The notes under the pieces are model-generated. The model saw only the letters and a program-made list of their open reading frames with translations, ran no database searches and was not told where the DNA came from. A program made the position numbers and the translations under genes. Below, piece after piece: positions 1 to 10,968 of a stretch of 64,000 nt of DNA. This DNA comes from Brachycybe producta (Eukaryota; Arthropoda; Diplopoda; Playtdesmida; Andrognathidae), in assembly GCA_036925085.1 (NCBI GenBank), contig JAUPFP010000047.1:186001-250000 (forward strand). Reading direction: 5' to 3'. Numbering within the stretch: the stretch's first letter is position 1; each line of letters starts with the position of its first letter.

Positions 1-269
1 GATTAGTATATTTTTATTTGGATATATATACTCTAGCAATATAGATATTAACAAAATTTATTAATTAAAGTATTCATTTTTATTTATCATAGTATCAAGT
101 CAAACATAAAATAGATTTTATTTCAGAAGTATAAATATATTTTATCCTATTGCATAACATAAATAAATTACGATTTTTTTGTTTTAACTATTTAAAGATA
201 CAATTTCTAATGAGACTACATATTAAATATTTATAAATCGATGGTCTTGTTTTTTTGTAAAGAAATATT

Positions 270-1722
270 TTATAGTATAATCCACTTTCTAAAACGTCTT
301 CCTGTGGGTTGACCAGGGCGAGAAGGAATAATTGATTGAGTACCAGCAGATGGCCTGAAATAAATAGATTTCAATTATTATACTATGGATTTCATATTTA
401 TAAATAAAATAATTATGCTGATACTTACAACATCAATTCTTTTGGATGGAACTTCCAGGGTCTGTAGTTTGAATTACCAGATTCATGATAATAGCTAAAT
501 TAAAAATTGATTACTCATATTAAAAATTATTAATGATAAAACATATGATAAAATTATTTATTTAAATTGGCTTACTTACGCATTAACTAAATACCATGGA
601 TCTTTATTAGCTCTGAAAAATATTTCAATATAATTTTAGCTTGAATTGGCTTGAATTAACTATTAAAATGTTTATTGATTACTATTAAGTATTTAAATTA
701 ATGTAAATGGAAATAAAACCATTAAATTTATTTAACATAATCAAGAGAAGAAAGTGTTTATGGTGTTTATAATGAAGTTTGAAGATAATTTAAAATTTTT
801 TAAATTGTACTATTTACCCTGCTGCGTCTTGACCACCAGCTGTATCATGCGCTGGGCCACTGTAAATGTTAAAATTTTTGCAATTATGGCAACCATTATT
901 TTAAGTTATTATTATAGCTCAAGTCCTCAACTATAAATTATCTTTAAATAGTTGCTTAATAATTATAAAATCAGCAATTTTTAAAATGTATTAATTATTA
1001 TAAACAAATATTTATTCCACATTCTTACCCAGCACGACGGTCCCAAAACCTAAAAAAAACATTCTTTGTTAATTTATTTAAAATATGCAGACAGTGTCGG
1101 AGGTAACTAATTAGCATTAATTACCCTCTTTGTTTTCTCAAATTACTGCTTTCATTACCATCTGCAGTCTTTTGGTTCTTCTTAAAAAAATAAAAATGTA
1201 AAAGTTAACAAAAAAAAAGCACGGTCAACGTTTTTTTTTTTTCTTAAATTAATTCTGAATTTTAGAAATTACATTCAATTTGTTATAATTGGGGTCACTT
1301 AAAACATGTTGAGATTGTCCACCAATGTCATCGCTTTGAGCTAACTGAGCATCACTGTAAAACATAATATACATTAATTTGTTAATTTTATTTTAGGCAG
1401 TATTTTAATGTAACATAAATTAATATACTTACTTCAGATTTTCTTGTCTTGCAAATCTTAATCCTAATTCAGGAAACATATCTGAGTTTTTGTTGGTATA
1501 CTTCATAGAATTTCTATGTAAATTGGTTGAAATTCGGTCTGAGGCTCGACTTATTTTTGGACCAATGAAATCAATGTTATGCATGTTATTATAGTTCATA
1601 TCATTTCCTCCACTGGAGAATTCCTTATCGAATGGCAATGCTTCTGCATTATTTAATGAATTGCATAAAACATCTGTTTGAGCCAAAAATAAAACTATGA
1701 ATCCCAGTAGAATTGCCATCAT
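270..1722 (-). CDS. secreted cysteine-free protein, 8 exons, unknown family
   Basis: I assembled eight exons on the minus strand: 1722-1433, 1354-1273, 1180-1125, 1049-1029, 859-818, 612-580, 494-429 and 354-270. All have GT...AG borders, and the sum is 675 nt (224 residues plus TAA). All introns are phase 2 except intron 2, which is phase 0. The N-terminus (MMAILLGFIVLFLAQ) is a clear signal peptide ending near residue 20. The mature part has no cysteine, is rich in Asn, Gly, Ser and Gln, and ends in a basic tail (RPGQPTGRRFRKW). The exons are very small (21-85 nt after the first), as in extended secreted proteins. The phase-2 intron after exon 1 matches the neighbouring Cys-framework genes, which suggests shared origin or exon exchange. 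I recognise no domain; function unknown. The consistent phase makes the model fairly safe, but the start could be either of the first two Met codons. Confidence 0.72.
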
Positions 1723-4159
1723 TAAATAATTTTCGTTGTTAATAGAACCTATTTAAAAAAAAGCTATTAATTGAATATCAGAAAATTATAACCATAAATA
1801 TATTATTGAAAACAACTCAAACAATGAATATGTTAAATATGATGACAAAAATTACTTACCACCTTACAAAATTGCAGTTATTTTTTAAACCAAAAGTTTG
1901 GTCAATTATTAATCGTTTATGAAAACAAACTAAGAAGTGAAGTCTGATGTTATAACGTAAATGTAATTATAGAAATAATAATATGGAAAATGTAATTCTA
2001 GTGTTTCATGAAATTTTCTAAATTAAATTTTAAACATATTTTAATTGGTTAATTCAAGTTTGATATTTATTTCAGAAAGAGCTTAAATATCATCTTCACA
2101 TTTGTTACCTAGCTTATTTAGTTCGCTATATTATTTAAGTATGCATTTCCTTGAGGAATGCTACTTGACGGAAATGCTTAATGTTTCAAACAATCATATT
2201 GCATTCAAGTGAAGAATAAACTGATATAATTAATAACTCACACATAATTAATTATTTAGTTATATTAATATAAGCCTAAAGTCTAGCTTACACTATCTAA
2301 TAATTTAAATGCGTTTAGATTTGTTATACTTGTATTTTAAGAACATAGAAGCAAACACCGAATTCTATCTGTTTAGTTAATAATACTGTATCTCTTATAT
2401 TTTACAGTTTAAGTACATTTTGAATCTGAATATACGTATATTAAGTAATAAAAGTAAATTTTATTTTTTAGTATTGGTAAAAGTTTAATTAGACTCTTAA
2501 GAAAGAGTGGGGCAATAAAAGACATAGGTCAAAAGGGAACTCTGGGTGTTACATTATTTTATTTTAATGCTGATTTAGCTTTTACCTTTTATTTGTGTAT
2601 ACCAATATGGTATCTCATTTGAACACATTTTAAACTGTGTATGTATTTATTTTAAAACAACTTATTGCAACAAATGTAATGATATTACTCAGAAAGCGAA
2701 ATTTAACAGATCTTTAAAGTGTGGTAAAATAATTTTGAGTAACCATCAGTATTTTAAATTGCCATTGAATTTGAATGCAACAATAAACACAACATTTTTC
2801 TGCAAACTATATAAAAAAATTTAAAATGTGACATGTGGTCACAAAAAGGAGAACATATTTTTAACATATCTAGCCAGATACACATTATTTAAAATGATGA
2901 TAGCGTTAATCTTTTTACAAAAGGTTGCTAGTAATCAAGCAACTTTGTTCCTCATTATAGCGAAAATCATAAAATTGAGATAATTGATGTATTATTCCAT
3001 AACTTTCATATTGTGTTGTACACTAGTCAACTGCAGTCATAAAAATGATATAATTAAATTTTACAAGCAGGCAGAAGCCTCCCGAAATTGTGTGACCCCC
3101 AGAAGCATATCTAAACTGGAAGGTTCCCGAGAACCTCTTGAAAGGGGTACTTAATCAATTTTTTTTGTAAATTCAAAAAAAGTTGTTAATTTTTGTGGAT
3201 CGCTTCGCTGTCGCTAGAAAAAAAATATTTTGGGGGTGGAGAGTGAAGTGCTGACGCGGTGTATGCCCACTTAGGATTTTGTAACCAGTACGTGCCTGAT
3301 TTGTCCTATAGTAATGCTTCGTAATTTGCCTATGTGCCTTATGAGTTTGATTTAACAATGAATCATAGAATACGATAGATTATAACAGGTGAACATTTCA
3401 AAATACCCTCTAGTATGTGAGAGAATCATCTAACATAATATGTGATTTAGTAAACTTCTTGGTTCACTTATAGAACAAAGTACCCCATCATATGTGGCTT
3501 ATAACTTCTCATTCTTTTGAAACATAAGCATTTCCCAAACACTTTTATTTATTTAATTCCAGTATTAGCTTTGTGTGAAAAAAAAAAACAAATTGAAAAA
3601 GTGTCAAAATTATTACTCCCAGTAGAAAAGCTCAAAATTTATTGTCAAGTTTTTAAAATCAAATTTAAAAATAAAGTAATGGCTGGAAGAACGCTGTAAC
3701 TGACAAAAAAGTAAAATTCGTTTTTCAATGGAAAATGGTTGTACCTGACTTGTTTTTTGTGCTAAACTCATAGATGTCACCTTCTGCCACTTAGACTAAA
3801 AACAGGTGTAAAATAAGATTACTTCACAGCAGCTAATGTGGAACAACAATTGTTTATGGCATTTTCAAAAAAATTTAAAATGGTCAGTTACGCGACTGTT
3901 CCAGCCAAGACTTCAATTATAATTATGAAATAGACAAAATGCAATACATAATGAAATAAACTCCAAACAATTATAGCATATACATTTTATACATTTTATT
4001 ATATGTAATGTATCTAGATATAACAACTTTTCTTTCTAAATAAGATCTCTAGCATGTTTAACATTTAATAGTTATACAAAGAAAATATTAGCAATATAAC
4101 TGCTGATAAAATGATTTTTAAAATAGTTAATCTAGAGTTACAAATAACAATCAGTCATT
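1723..4159. other. intergenic, no gene seen
   Basis: This AT-rich stretch lies between two minus-strand genes. It contains only short ORFs without splice or signal-peptide support. A patch at about 3065-3340 is more GC-rich than its surroundings and may be an old repeat; I see no terminal repeats. Confidence 0.5.
3995..4000 (-). terminator. probable polyadenylation signal
   Basis: An AATAAA on the minus strand lies about 160 nt beyond the stop codon of the polyproline gene at 4160-5204. Confidence 0.4.
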
Positions 4160-5204
4160 CTATGCTTTGGTTTTTTCACAACAAAGATTAGTTAATTCAC
4201 AGCATTCTGGAATGTCAGTATTTTCAAAATAACATCTCAAGATGCAATGTACCAGTGACAGTGGACTATTGTTCCTCTTCTTCCTATTTGAAAATAAAGT
4301 TTATTTTAATACAGATTAACTGTTTAACTTTTTTTTTAAAAAAAAGTTATTTTCTTTTAAGACGCATGAAAATAAAGTTTATATCAATGGTAATCTACTA
4401 CTACCTGAGCCGTTGATAAGTAGATTCATCCTGCGAACATCTTGGGCAAGGAGGGCAATTTGCGGAAGAGCAAGAATTGGTAGTACCTTCTAGATCGGAA
4501 TTTATATTTTGCGACTCCTCTTCTTCTATTCCTTCTTCTGGTTCCCTAATTTGATTAATGGGCCTTTCGCCCAAATGCCTAGATAGAAAATTTTGTTCAT
4601 CCAAATGTGGATTTGCCATATGTGGACTGCTTTCTGAACAACCAGAACATGACTGGCAACCAAATGGCATTAATGGTAACATAGGAAACATTGGAAGAAA
4701 TTGTGGACATGGCCGCTGTGGTTGCGGTTCCGGTGGCATTCGTCGAGCAGCAAGAGTATTTGGCCTTCTAGTTGTAGTGGTGGTTGTGGTTGTTGTTGGT
4801 CTTGGTCTGTTACACATGGGAAAACATGGCATCATTGGAAGACAAGGTTGACCACATGGAGGTGGTGGTGGTGGTGGCGGTGGTGGTGGTGGAGGAGGTG
4901 GAAGGCGTCGAGATTGTACCATAGGACGTGGCGGAGGAGGTGGTTCTTGGCATAAACCCGATAACTCGCAACAACCTGGAGATCTTCTATTTTTTCTACA
5001 TTTCTTGGTTAAGAAATCGTTGTCTTTATCAGACATTTTATTGGTTCTAAATTCCAGCTTCATTGGAATTTCTTTTTCAACTTCATTGTACTCGTAATTT
5101 TCATCATTCATGTCATTACTAAATTGATTGAAATTTTCATAATTTGGCTGTGCTAATGCAGAAGCAATCATCAATGTGGTGATGTAAACTGGCCAACAAA
5201 ACAT
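4160..5204 (-). CDS. secreted polyproline/polythreonine protein with C-terminal Cys-framework module
   Basis: There are two exons, 5204-4405 and 4283-4160, joined in phase 2 (donor GTAGTA, acceptor after a T/A-rich tract). They give 924 nt, 307 residues. I chose the Met at 5204, not the upstream in-frame Met at 5249, because it opens a clean signal peptide (MFCWPVYITTLMIASALA, then Gln-Pro). The mature order is: acidic Asn-rich segment; a half module C-x8-CC-x5-C; a run of about 15 prolines; Cys/Met/Pro-rich stretch; nine threonines; another Pro/Met/Cys region; acidic segment; Cys-Pro repeats. Exon 2 then carries C-x3-C-x9-CC-x5-CC near the C-terminus, the framework of the neighbouring small peptides. 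Low-complexity Pro and Thr blocks suggest an extracellular, possibly O-glycosylated or matrix/cuticle-like product. Family unknown; function not inferred further. Confidence 0.72.
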
Positions 5205-5856
5205 TGTGATTTGATTGACTATTAATTGTTTTGAATAAAATATATACAAATTAAAATGTCACATAAGCGTATGATTTAGATTAGAAACTTAAAATGGACA
5301 ACAGTTTCAGTTTGTTGCTATTTTGTTGTGGTTTTATATCACTTCCAAACTAAATCCTAAGAAAGCAATTAGTGCTTGTCACAATGTGACATGAAAGATT
5401 GTTAAACTATATTATAAAAATATGCTGATATTAAATCACCACATTCTCAATTTCATTGAAATTTTCTCTAATCAATGAAATTGTGAGCTGTTACTATTAA
5501 TCTACTTAATAACAGTATTATTATCTGAAATAAAATTAGTGATATTTAATATGTGCATTACATTTTATAACGTTTGCATGATGAAAATAATAATAAAAAT
5601 GAAAATAAAAACACTTAGTTAATAAACACTTAGGTGTTAATTATTTATCAATTAATGATATTTATTTGAAAACTATATTCTAACAATGTTTGTTCATAAA
5701 TTCAAAACATCTACCAACAGTCAGACATTTTGTGGATTTTATATATATATATATTGTAAAATCTACCTTACAGAAACATATATGTATTTGAGTTAAATTA
5801 TTTGCATAACCTATTTGTACTAATATTGTATTTCCCATCTGAAAAATAGTAACATT

Positions 5857-6559
5857 ATGATTGTCATATATTTTTTTGTGGCTGTACTTTTTAATTTTAC
5901 CATAGTAGAAAGAAGTGGTCAAAAAAAAAATCTTTGTGAATGTAAATTTACAAACACATTCAATGAAACTTGCTGTGACTTTTTTGGATTGTGTTGCAAA
6001 GTTTACTTGTATGTAATTAATATTAATTTTATAAATTCATTGTGTGATGAGGAAACAAAATGCTTTGCATATTTTGCAACACTTTTTCTTCCTTACATTT
6101 TTTTTTCAGAAATGACTCACAGAATGTTATAAAGGAATCCAAACCTAGATCTTGGAATAAATATAATTATGTTGTATAGACAAATATTTACTATTTTTTT
6201 GTTATATTTGATTTATTTTATTGTTCTTTCTTTTTGTATATTGTAATCAAATTACAATACCTACAAAGACATTACAAGACTTCCTCAAGAACAACATAAC
6301 TGGACCAGCACAAGCATCCAAACAAGGGCCCACAACTCAATCCGAAGTCAGGCATGAAAATACAACCCAAATTGTCAACATTCAACAGATCAATAAAATT
6401 GAAATTAAAGATCAAATATTTAAAGAAACGCTCATATCAAATAAAACATATAAACCTCAAGTGTTTAAAATTCGTTACACAGAACCTCCACTTGCTAAAA
6501 ATTCTTCAAATTACAGTTTATTTCCACAAATAAATTATAATGCAACAATATACCGTTAA
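5857..6559 (+). CDS. small secreted Cys-framework protein with Asn/Thr-rich tail
   Basis: This is the only plus-strand member of the cluster, divergent from the polyproline gene and convergent with the next. Exon 1 (5857-6008) encodes a signal peptide (MIVIYFFVAVLFNF...) and the framework C-x-C-x9-CC-x5-CC, ending in phase 2 at a GTATGT donor. Exon 2 starts at 6110 after a long T tract. It can end at 6170 (weak donor GTTGTA) and join exon 3 at 6269-6559 in phase 0, giving 504 nt and 167 residues. If the weak splice is not used, the protein stops at TAG 6177-6179. The exon 3 tail has several N-x-S/T sites, fitting a secreted product. Exon 1 and its join to exon 2 are well supported; the second intron is uncertain. 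Function unknown. Confidence 0.6.
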
Positions 6560-6793
6560 ATATACAGTATTTTAAAATAATGTATTAATAATGTATAGCA
6601 ATACATATTTTGCTCGTAGTTATTGTTTTTTGTTAAAAAATATTTAAAACATTTCAAATTTATTTTCAAAACAACTTTTATTCACATAGATTTTGTCTTT
6701 ACACCTATGGAATAAATTTGTAATTGTCTTTTACCTATGTTTCTAATATTTTCACATTGGTATTCGTTTTTTACGTGAATCCACAGTCGCATT

Positions 6794-7366
6794 TTAGGAA
6801 TCCTTGTCGTCCTCATCTGTATTAGTTTCTTTTTCTTTATTCTGCATAATAAATTTAAATTAAATTACAAATTTTTTCCACAAGTGGATATAGTAGTCAT
6901 TGGCAAGCATGCAATTATCTATTAATTATAAATTACTAACTTTGCCATGATCATTTTTTTCCTTTCCTTCCGTAAGTAATATTGGACGATCTACCAATCT
7001 TGTTGGCCTGTAAACAATTAAAACAATAATTAGCATATCTTTTGCAATTATAGGATTTTCATTAATTATGTGTCTTCTATTTAAAAAAAGTAGTTCAACT
7101 TACTCTGGACAGCAAAAACCAAATAGAGAGCAACAGATTGAATTTTCCGCACCATACATTCGGCATTTGCACCATGGCCAAAATGTATTCAATAAAAACC
7201 TGATGTTGTTTAGGTGGTAATTTGGTTTTAACCAGTTTGGTACATTTAGAAGAATATTGTCTTTAAATTGTTCTTGAGCATAACAATAATAATGACCATG
7301 TAGAAGAACTATTGTGACAATCGTAATTGAGATTGAAGTAAACGTTTTTGTCATAAGATTATTCAT
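6794..7366 (-). CDS. small secreted Cys-framework peptide (paralog A)
   Basis: Three exons: 7366-7104, 7007-6941 and 6841-6794. Introns are phase 2 (GTAAGT) and phase 0 (GTTAGT); total 378 nt, 125 residues. The N-terminus has a hydrophobic signal (SISITIVTIVLLHGHYYCYA) followed by a linker with W-L-K-P. The module C-x-C-x9-CC-x5-CC then sits at the end of exon 1 and ends CCPE. Exons 2 and 3 encode a short charged, Asp/Glu/Lys-rich tail without cysteine. The segment W-C-(K/R)-C-R-M-Y-G-(A/T)-E-N is shared almost exactly with the adjacent gene at 7885-8303, so the two are a recent tandem pair. An AATAAA on the minus strand lies at 6682-6677. Six cysteines predict three disulfides, as in toxin-, defence- or signalling-type peptides; which of these it is cannot be read from the sequence. 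Confidence 0.75.
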
Positions 7367-7884
7367 TGTTTCAGAAGTACTCCTATTGTTTGTAAATGTA
7401 TGTAAATGAAACTAGTATGTTGCTAAAACTTCAAACTTTTGTTATAAGTTTCTTTTTAATAGAGTGCATTAGACTGTGTTGCTACAAATTTGGTCTAATT
7501 TCATTTTTGCAAAACATTTTGGAATTTTCATCAACATAGGCCTACATAAATATATTTAAGAAGATATTTAATACTAACTGTTAACAATGATTTTAGTATT
7601 GTATTATATCTAATTATCATTAATGCATGCTTGAATCAAATTCAATTTGTAAATTAGCATAAATAAAAACATGATCAGTGATTACTTTAATTACAAATAA
7701 CACAGTTATGTTGGTTATTTAATAAGAGATGCAAGACAAGTGAATTTAATTAATATTTATTATATCTACTACATTTTAAAATTGCTTTCATTTTAAGCAC
7801 AAAAGTAATGCAATTACAAAAGGAATAATAAATTTTAAAAAAAATTAAAATTCCGATTTGTTTATACATTATTATAATGGATTT

Positions 7885-8303
7885 TTAAAACAGATCTACA
7901 GATTTTAACATGGTGCCTGCATCATTTGAAGAACGTCTACGTGCTTGTGGATTTATTGCTACTTGACCTGGAATAATATTTGAAGTAATTTGTTTTCTGC
8001 GAGAGAATGTTAAACAAAATTAATTAAACTAGCCATTGCAAATATAAATACTGTACATGTACTATCTTACTTTGGGCAACAGTAGTGCAATAAAAAACAG
8101 CATCCTGTATTTTCAGTTCCATACATGCGACATCTGCACCATGGTAACATGTTGAACATGGTAGCATTTATGCCAGTAATCCAAAACTCGGGAGTTAGCC
8201 AATCTGGCAAATCAGCCAAAATATTGAAACCATCAATTTGAATATTTAGAATGGATAAAATAACCATGAATTTGACAAAATAGATGAATTTTTGAGTAGC
8301 CAT
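7885..8303 (-). CDS. small secreted Cys-framework peptide (paralog B)
   Basis: Two exons, 8303-8071 and 7996-7885, joined in phase 2 (GTAAGA donor), give 345 nt and 114 residues. The Met at 8303 was chosen because it starts a better signal peptide (MATQKFIYFVKFMVILSILN) than the in-frame Met 16 codons upstream. The mature part runs through a D-L-P-D-W-L-T-P segment comparable with N-V-P-N-W-L-K-P in the neighbour. It then has C-x-C-x9-CC-x5-CC ending CCPK at the exon end. Exon 2 is a cysteine-free tail with a dibasic/tribasic run (ARRRSS), a possible processing site. It is the tandem duplicate of 6794-7366. A minus-strand AATAAA lies at 7761-7756. Function unknown. Confidence 0.75.
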
Positions 8304-8698
8304 CTTTTTCCCTAGTACAATATTCATAAATGGTAAAGAAAAACAAAACAAATGTAAGCCATAATTTTTGAAGTTCTGTAATCTGATTTGAAACTTAAAT
8401 CTTAATTGTTACCTGAATGAATATTTCCTTTTTTTATTTTAAACTTAATTTAAAATGTTCCTCTAAATAATTAAAAAAAATCACTAACTAATAATTTAAG
8501 TGCAAATTCAAATCGTAAGTGAAGAACAACTGCTAAGCAATTATTGATGCTGATATAAAAGTTAAGATTACCATTTGACTTTGTGTCAAACTTCATCCAT
8601 AGTGTCAAAATACACTAAATGGCAATTGTAGCCCCCAATTACTAATAATACACTCGTACAATGTTTACCTGGTGAAAACTGATCATTTGCAATGGTTA

Positions 8699-8896
8699 AT
8701 AATGTTAACAATTAATAGTTCTTTTTTATTTATTTTATGTACGGTGCATTACGAGCCATATTTTGTGAAACTTAAGTTAAATTATTTCAGCAAATGCTGT
8801 TGCACAGATGCAATCGATTCGTCAAAGCGCTTCAGAAAACTACACAACAGATTAAGCCAACAACAATTTTTTTTAGAAAAGCAAATAAATTTCTAA
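8699..8896 (+). other. weak ORF with hydrophobic start and CCC
   Basis: An ATG at 8699 opens a short frame beginning MLTINSSFLFILCTVHYEP, signal-like, with three adjacent cysteines midway and a Gln/Lys-rich end. It lies between cluster members but lacks the CC-x5-CC framework, and I find no convincing introns. It may be a decayed or unrelated peptide gene, or chance. Confidence 0.2.
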
Positions 8897-9296
8897 TTTT
8901 TCTCGTAACATGCTATAATGTAAAAAAAAGTCTGAACTCCTAAGCTATAAAAAAATATCGCAAAATTTGTCTTGTCAAATGGAACCGCAACAAAAAAATA
9001 CGTACAGGCTTGTGATTATGTTAACTTGAAGGTTGATTATGGAAATTTTAGTTTGCTATTTTACATTTTATTACTATTTTTAGGATTTGTGAACACTATT
9101 TATTTAACAAATTACAAATGCGAAATGTCACCAAATCAATTTATTTCTTAAATCAACAAAACAACTTTAAATATATCACAAGCATACAACAAATCAACTA
9201 AAAATGTACAATATTACATATACGTATCATCTTGAATAGTTTTAGAGAAATTCCAATTCATTATTAAAATGAGCTTTAGTTACATTTTTATTACAT

Positions 9297-9733
9297 TTAA
9301 TCATCCATGCCTAACCAACTTTCCAAGTCTTTTCCTATTCCTCCTTCGTAAGGCTTATTGACATGTTTATGTCCATAAAATTCTCCAACACTGAAATAAT
9401 AAAAGTTTCTAAATACTGTAATTATAACATCAAAGTAAAATAACGTAAACTCTTAGTAAAACATATATGACATGTTGGTCATTTAAATTGTGTTACAATG
9501 AACATCATCATTATTTTTTTTACAAACATTTACTTCAATGAATGTGATTATAAGAAATGGTCCATTGTACATTTTGTAATTTCTTACCCGCAACAATTTC
9601 CAGTGAGTTTACAGCAAATGTTAATGCGAAAACCTATTATTTCACACAGCACGCAAAAAGAGTTGGTTTGTTCAATAGACCCAAGAAGAATCATAAGAAT
9701 TAGAGCAGATGTATAAATTGCTTCTGAAACCAT
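9297..9733 (-). CDS. small secreted Cys-framework peptide
   Basis: Two exons, 9733-9588 and 9390-9297, joined in phase 2 (GTAAGA donor), give 240 nt and 79 residues. The first 25 residues are a signal peptide (MVSEAIYTSALILMILLGS...). The framework C-x2-C-x9-CC-x5-CC follows at residues 27-48 and ends one codon before the splice, exactly as in the other members. The exon 2 tail is Gly/His/Lys-rich and ends acidic (LGMDD). Only the cysteines and spacing are conserved with the neighbours; the loops differ almost completely. That pattern is typical of fast-evolving secreted peptides such as toxins, antimicrobials and recognition ligands, without proving any of these. Confidence 0.72.
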
Positions 9734-10281
9734 TTTGATGTTCTTTATGTAAATGAAGTAATCTTTTTCAGAATTTTTTAAAAAATAAATCTACAAAAAA
9801 TAAAGCAAATAATAAGTATAGTATCAGCATAATCAAAAATCATATTAAACAAAATTTACTTAAGTATAGTGCAGTAATAGAATATGACAAAGTTTGCGAA
9901 TCTTCATATATTTTCTATTTGAGATGTAAAATTCATTGAGTGGGTCTCAATCATTAAAAAAAATTAAAGATTATCTCATGAATAAAAGTTATGAAATGTT
10001 GCATATAGATTGAGTTGACTATGAAATACTGAGGAATTTTGTTGTTGTGTCAATTTAATTGATATCTTAGCCATTAAATTCACAGCACAATGGTACTACC
10101 TTTATGCATCATGTAACAAATATTATCAAAGGTCATGTTCAATTTATAAAGATCCTAAAATATGCTCAATAAAAGACGCTCGCTCTACTGTACATAATAT
10201 TTTATGAACAATACATTATAAACTTAATAATATTGCTGCAAACATTACAATAAACATTTGTTTAGGTATAATTATGGTGAC
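9734..10281. other. intergenic, no gene seen
   Basis: AT-rich spacer upstream of the 9297-9733 gene. It would hold that gene's promoter, but I see no clear TATA box or initiator. Confidence 0.4.
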
Positions 10282-10509
10282 AGCTCCAAAGCCACTTGCC
10301 CTAAAACACATCCTCTAAAAACCATTTGCCCTAAAGACACTTCCTCTAAAGCCATTTGTCCTAAGGACACATCCTCTAAAGCCATTTGTCCTAAAGATTC
10401 ATCCTCTAAAGCCATTTGTCCTAAAAATTCATCTTCTAAAGCCATTTGTCTTAAAGATTCATCCTCTAAAGCCATTTGTCCTAAAGATTCATCTTCTAAA
10501 GCCATTTGC
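10282..10509 (+). repeat. 30-bp minisatellite, about 7.5 units
   Basis: Tandem 30-bp units (consensus begins ATTTGTCCTAAAGATTCATC and ends CTAAAGCC) repeat with a few substitutions and no length change. As 30 is a multiple of three, both strands stay open. The plus strand reads ten-residue repeats of the type CPKDSSSKAI within a frame 10258-10563; the minus strand reads MALEDESLGQ repeats. There is no signal peptide or proper start (the plus frame opens with TTG), so I treat it as non-coding unless it is an exon of an unseen gene. Confidence 0.8.
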
Positions 10510-10968
10510 GATAAATGTTATTTTTTTAATTCTAAGCTAAATCGGTGGTTGCTTTTTTTCTAGCAACAACTTATAAAATACATGTAGCCATTTATGAATC
10601 AGTTATGATACATTACACGTGATGCTTTTTGCAGTTTATTCTATTTCAATCATTCGTACCAATCGTCTGCTGCTTCTACTACATACCGTTTTAGCAGTTT
10701 TTCTGCTGAAATAACCAAAGTAATTTTTGTCATTCATCTACATTAGTTGAACTACACTTGACCTCATAAATAATTCAAATTTTTCAAATACATTGAAAGA
10801 ACATATATAATGCTTATAAAAATATGATCCATCATTTTGCTTGTGTTTTGATCAAAAACAGAAATTTCAATAGGCATTGTTACAAGGAAGAATTGTTCTT
10901 TAAATTTAAAAAAAAAACTAGATTAACAATAATATAATTAATATTAATACTGTTTATTTTATTTTAAG

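Noticed and set aside
4558..4955. Plus-strand frames rich in Gly, Val and Trp opposite the polyproline gene
   Set aside because: Antisense of the CCN/ACN codon runs of the real minus-strand gene, which has a signal peptide and splice sites.
10258..10563. Repetitive secreted protein encoded by the minisatellite
   Set aside because: No signal peptide, start codon is TTG, and the opposite strand is equally open, so repeat periodicity alone explains the frame.
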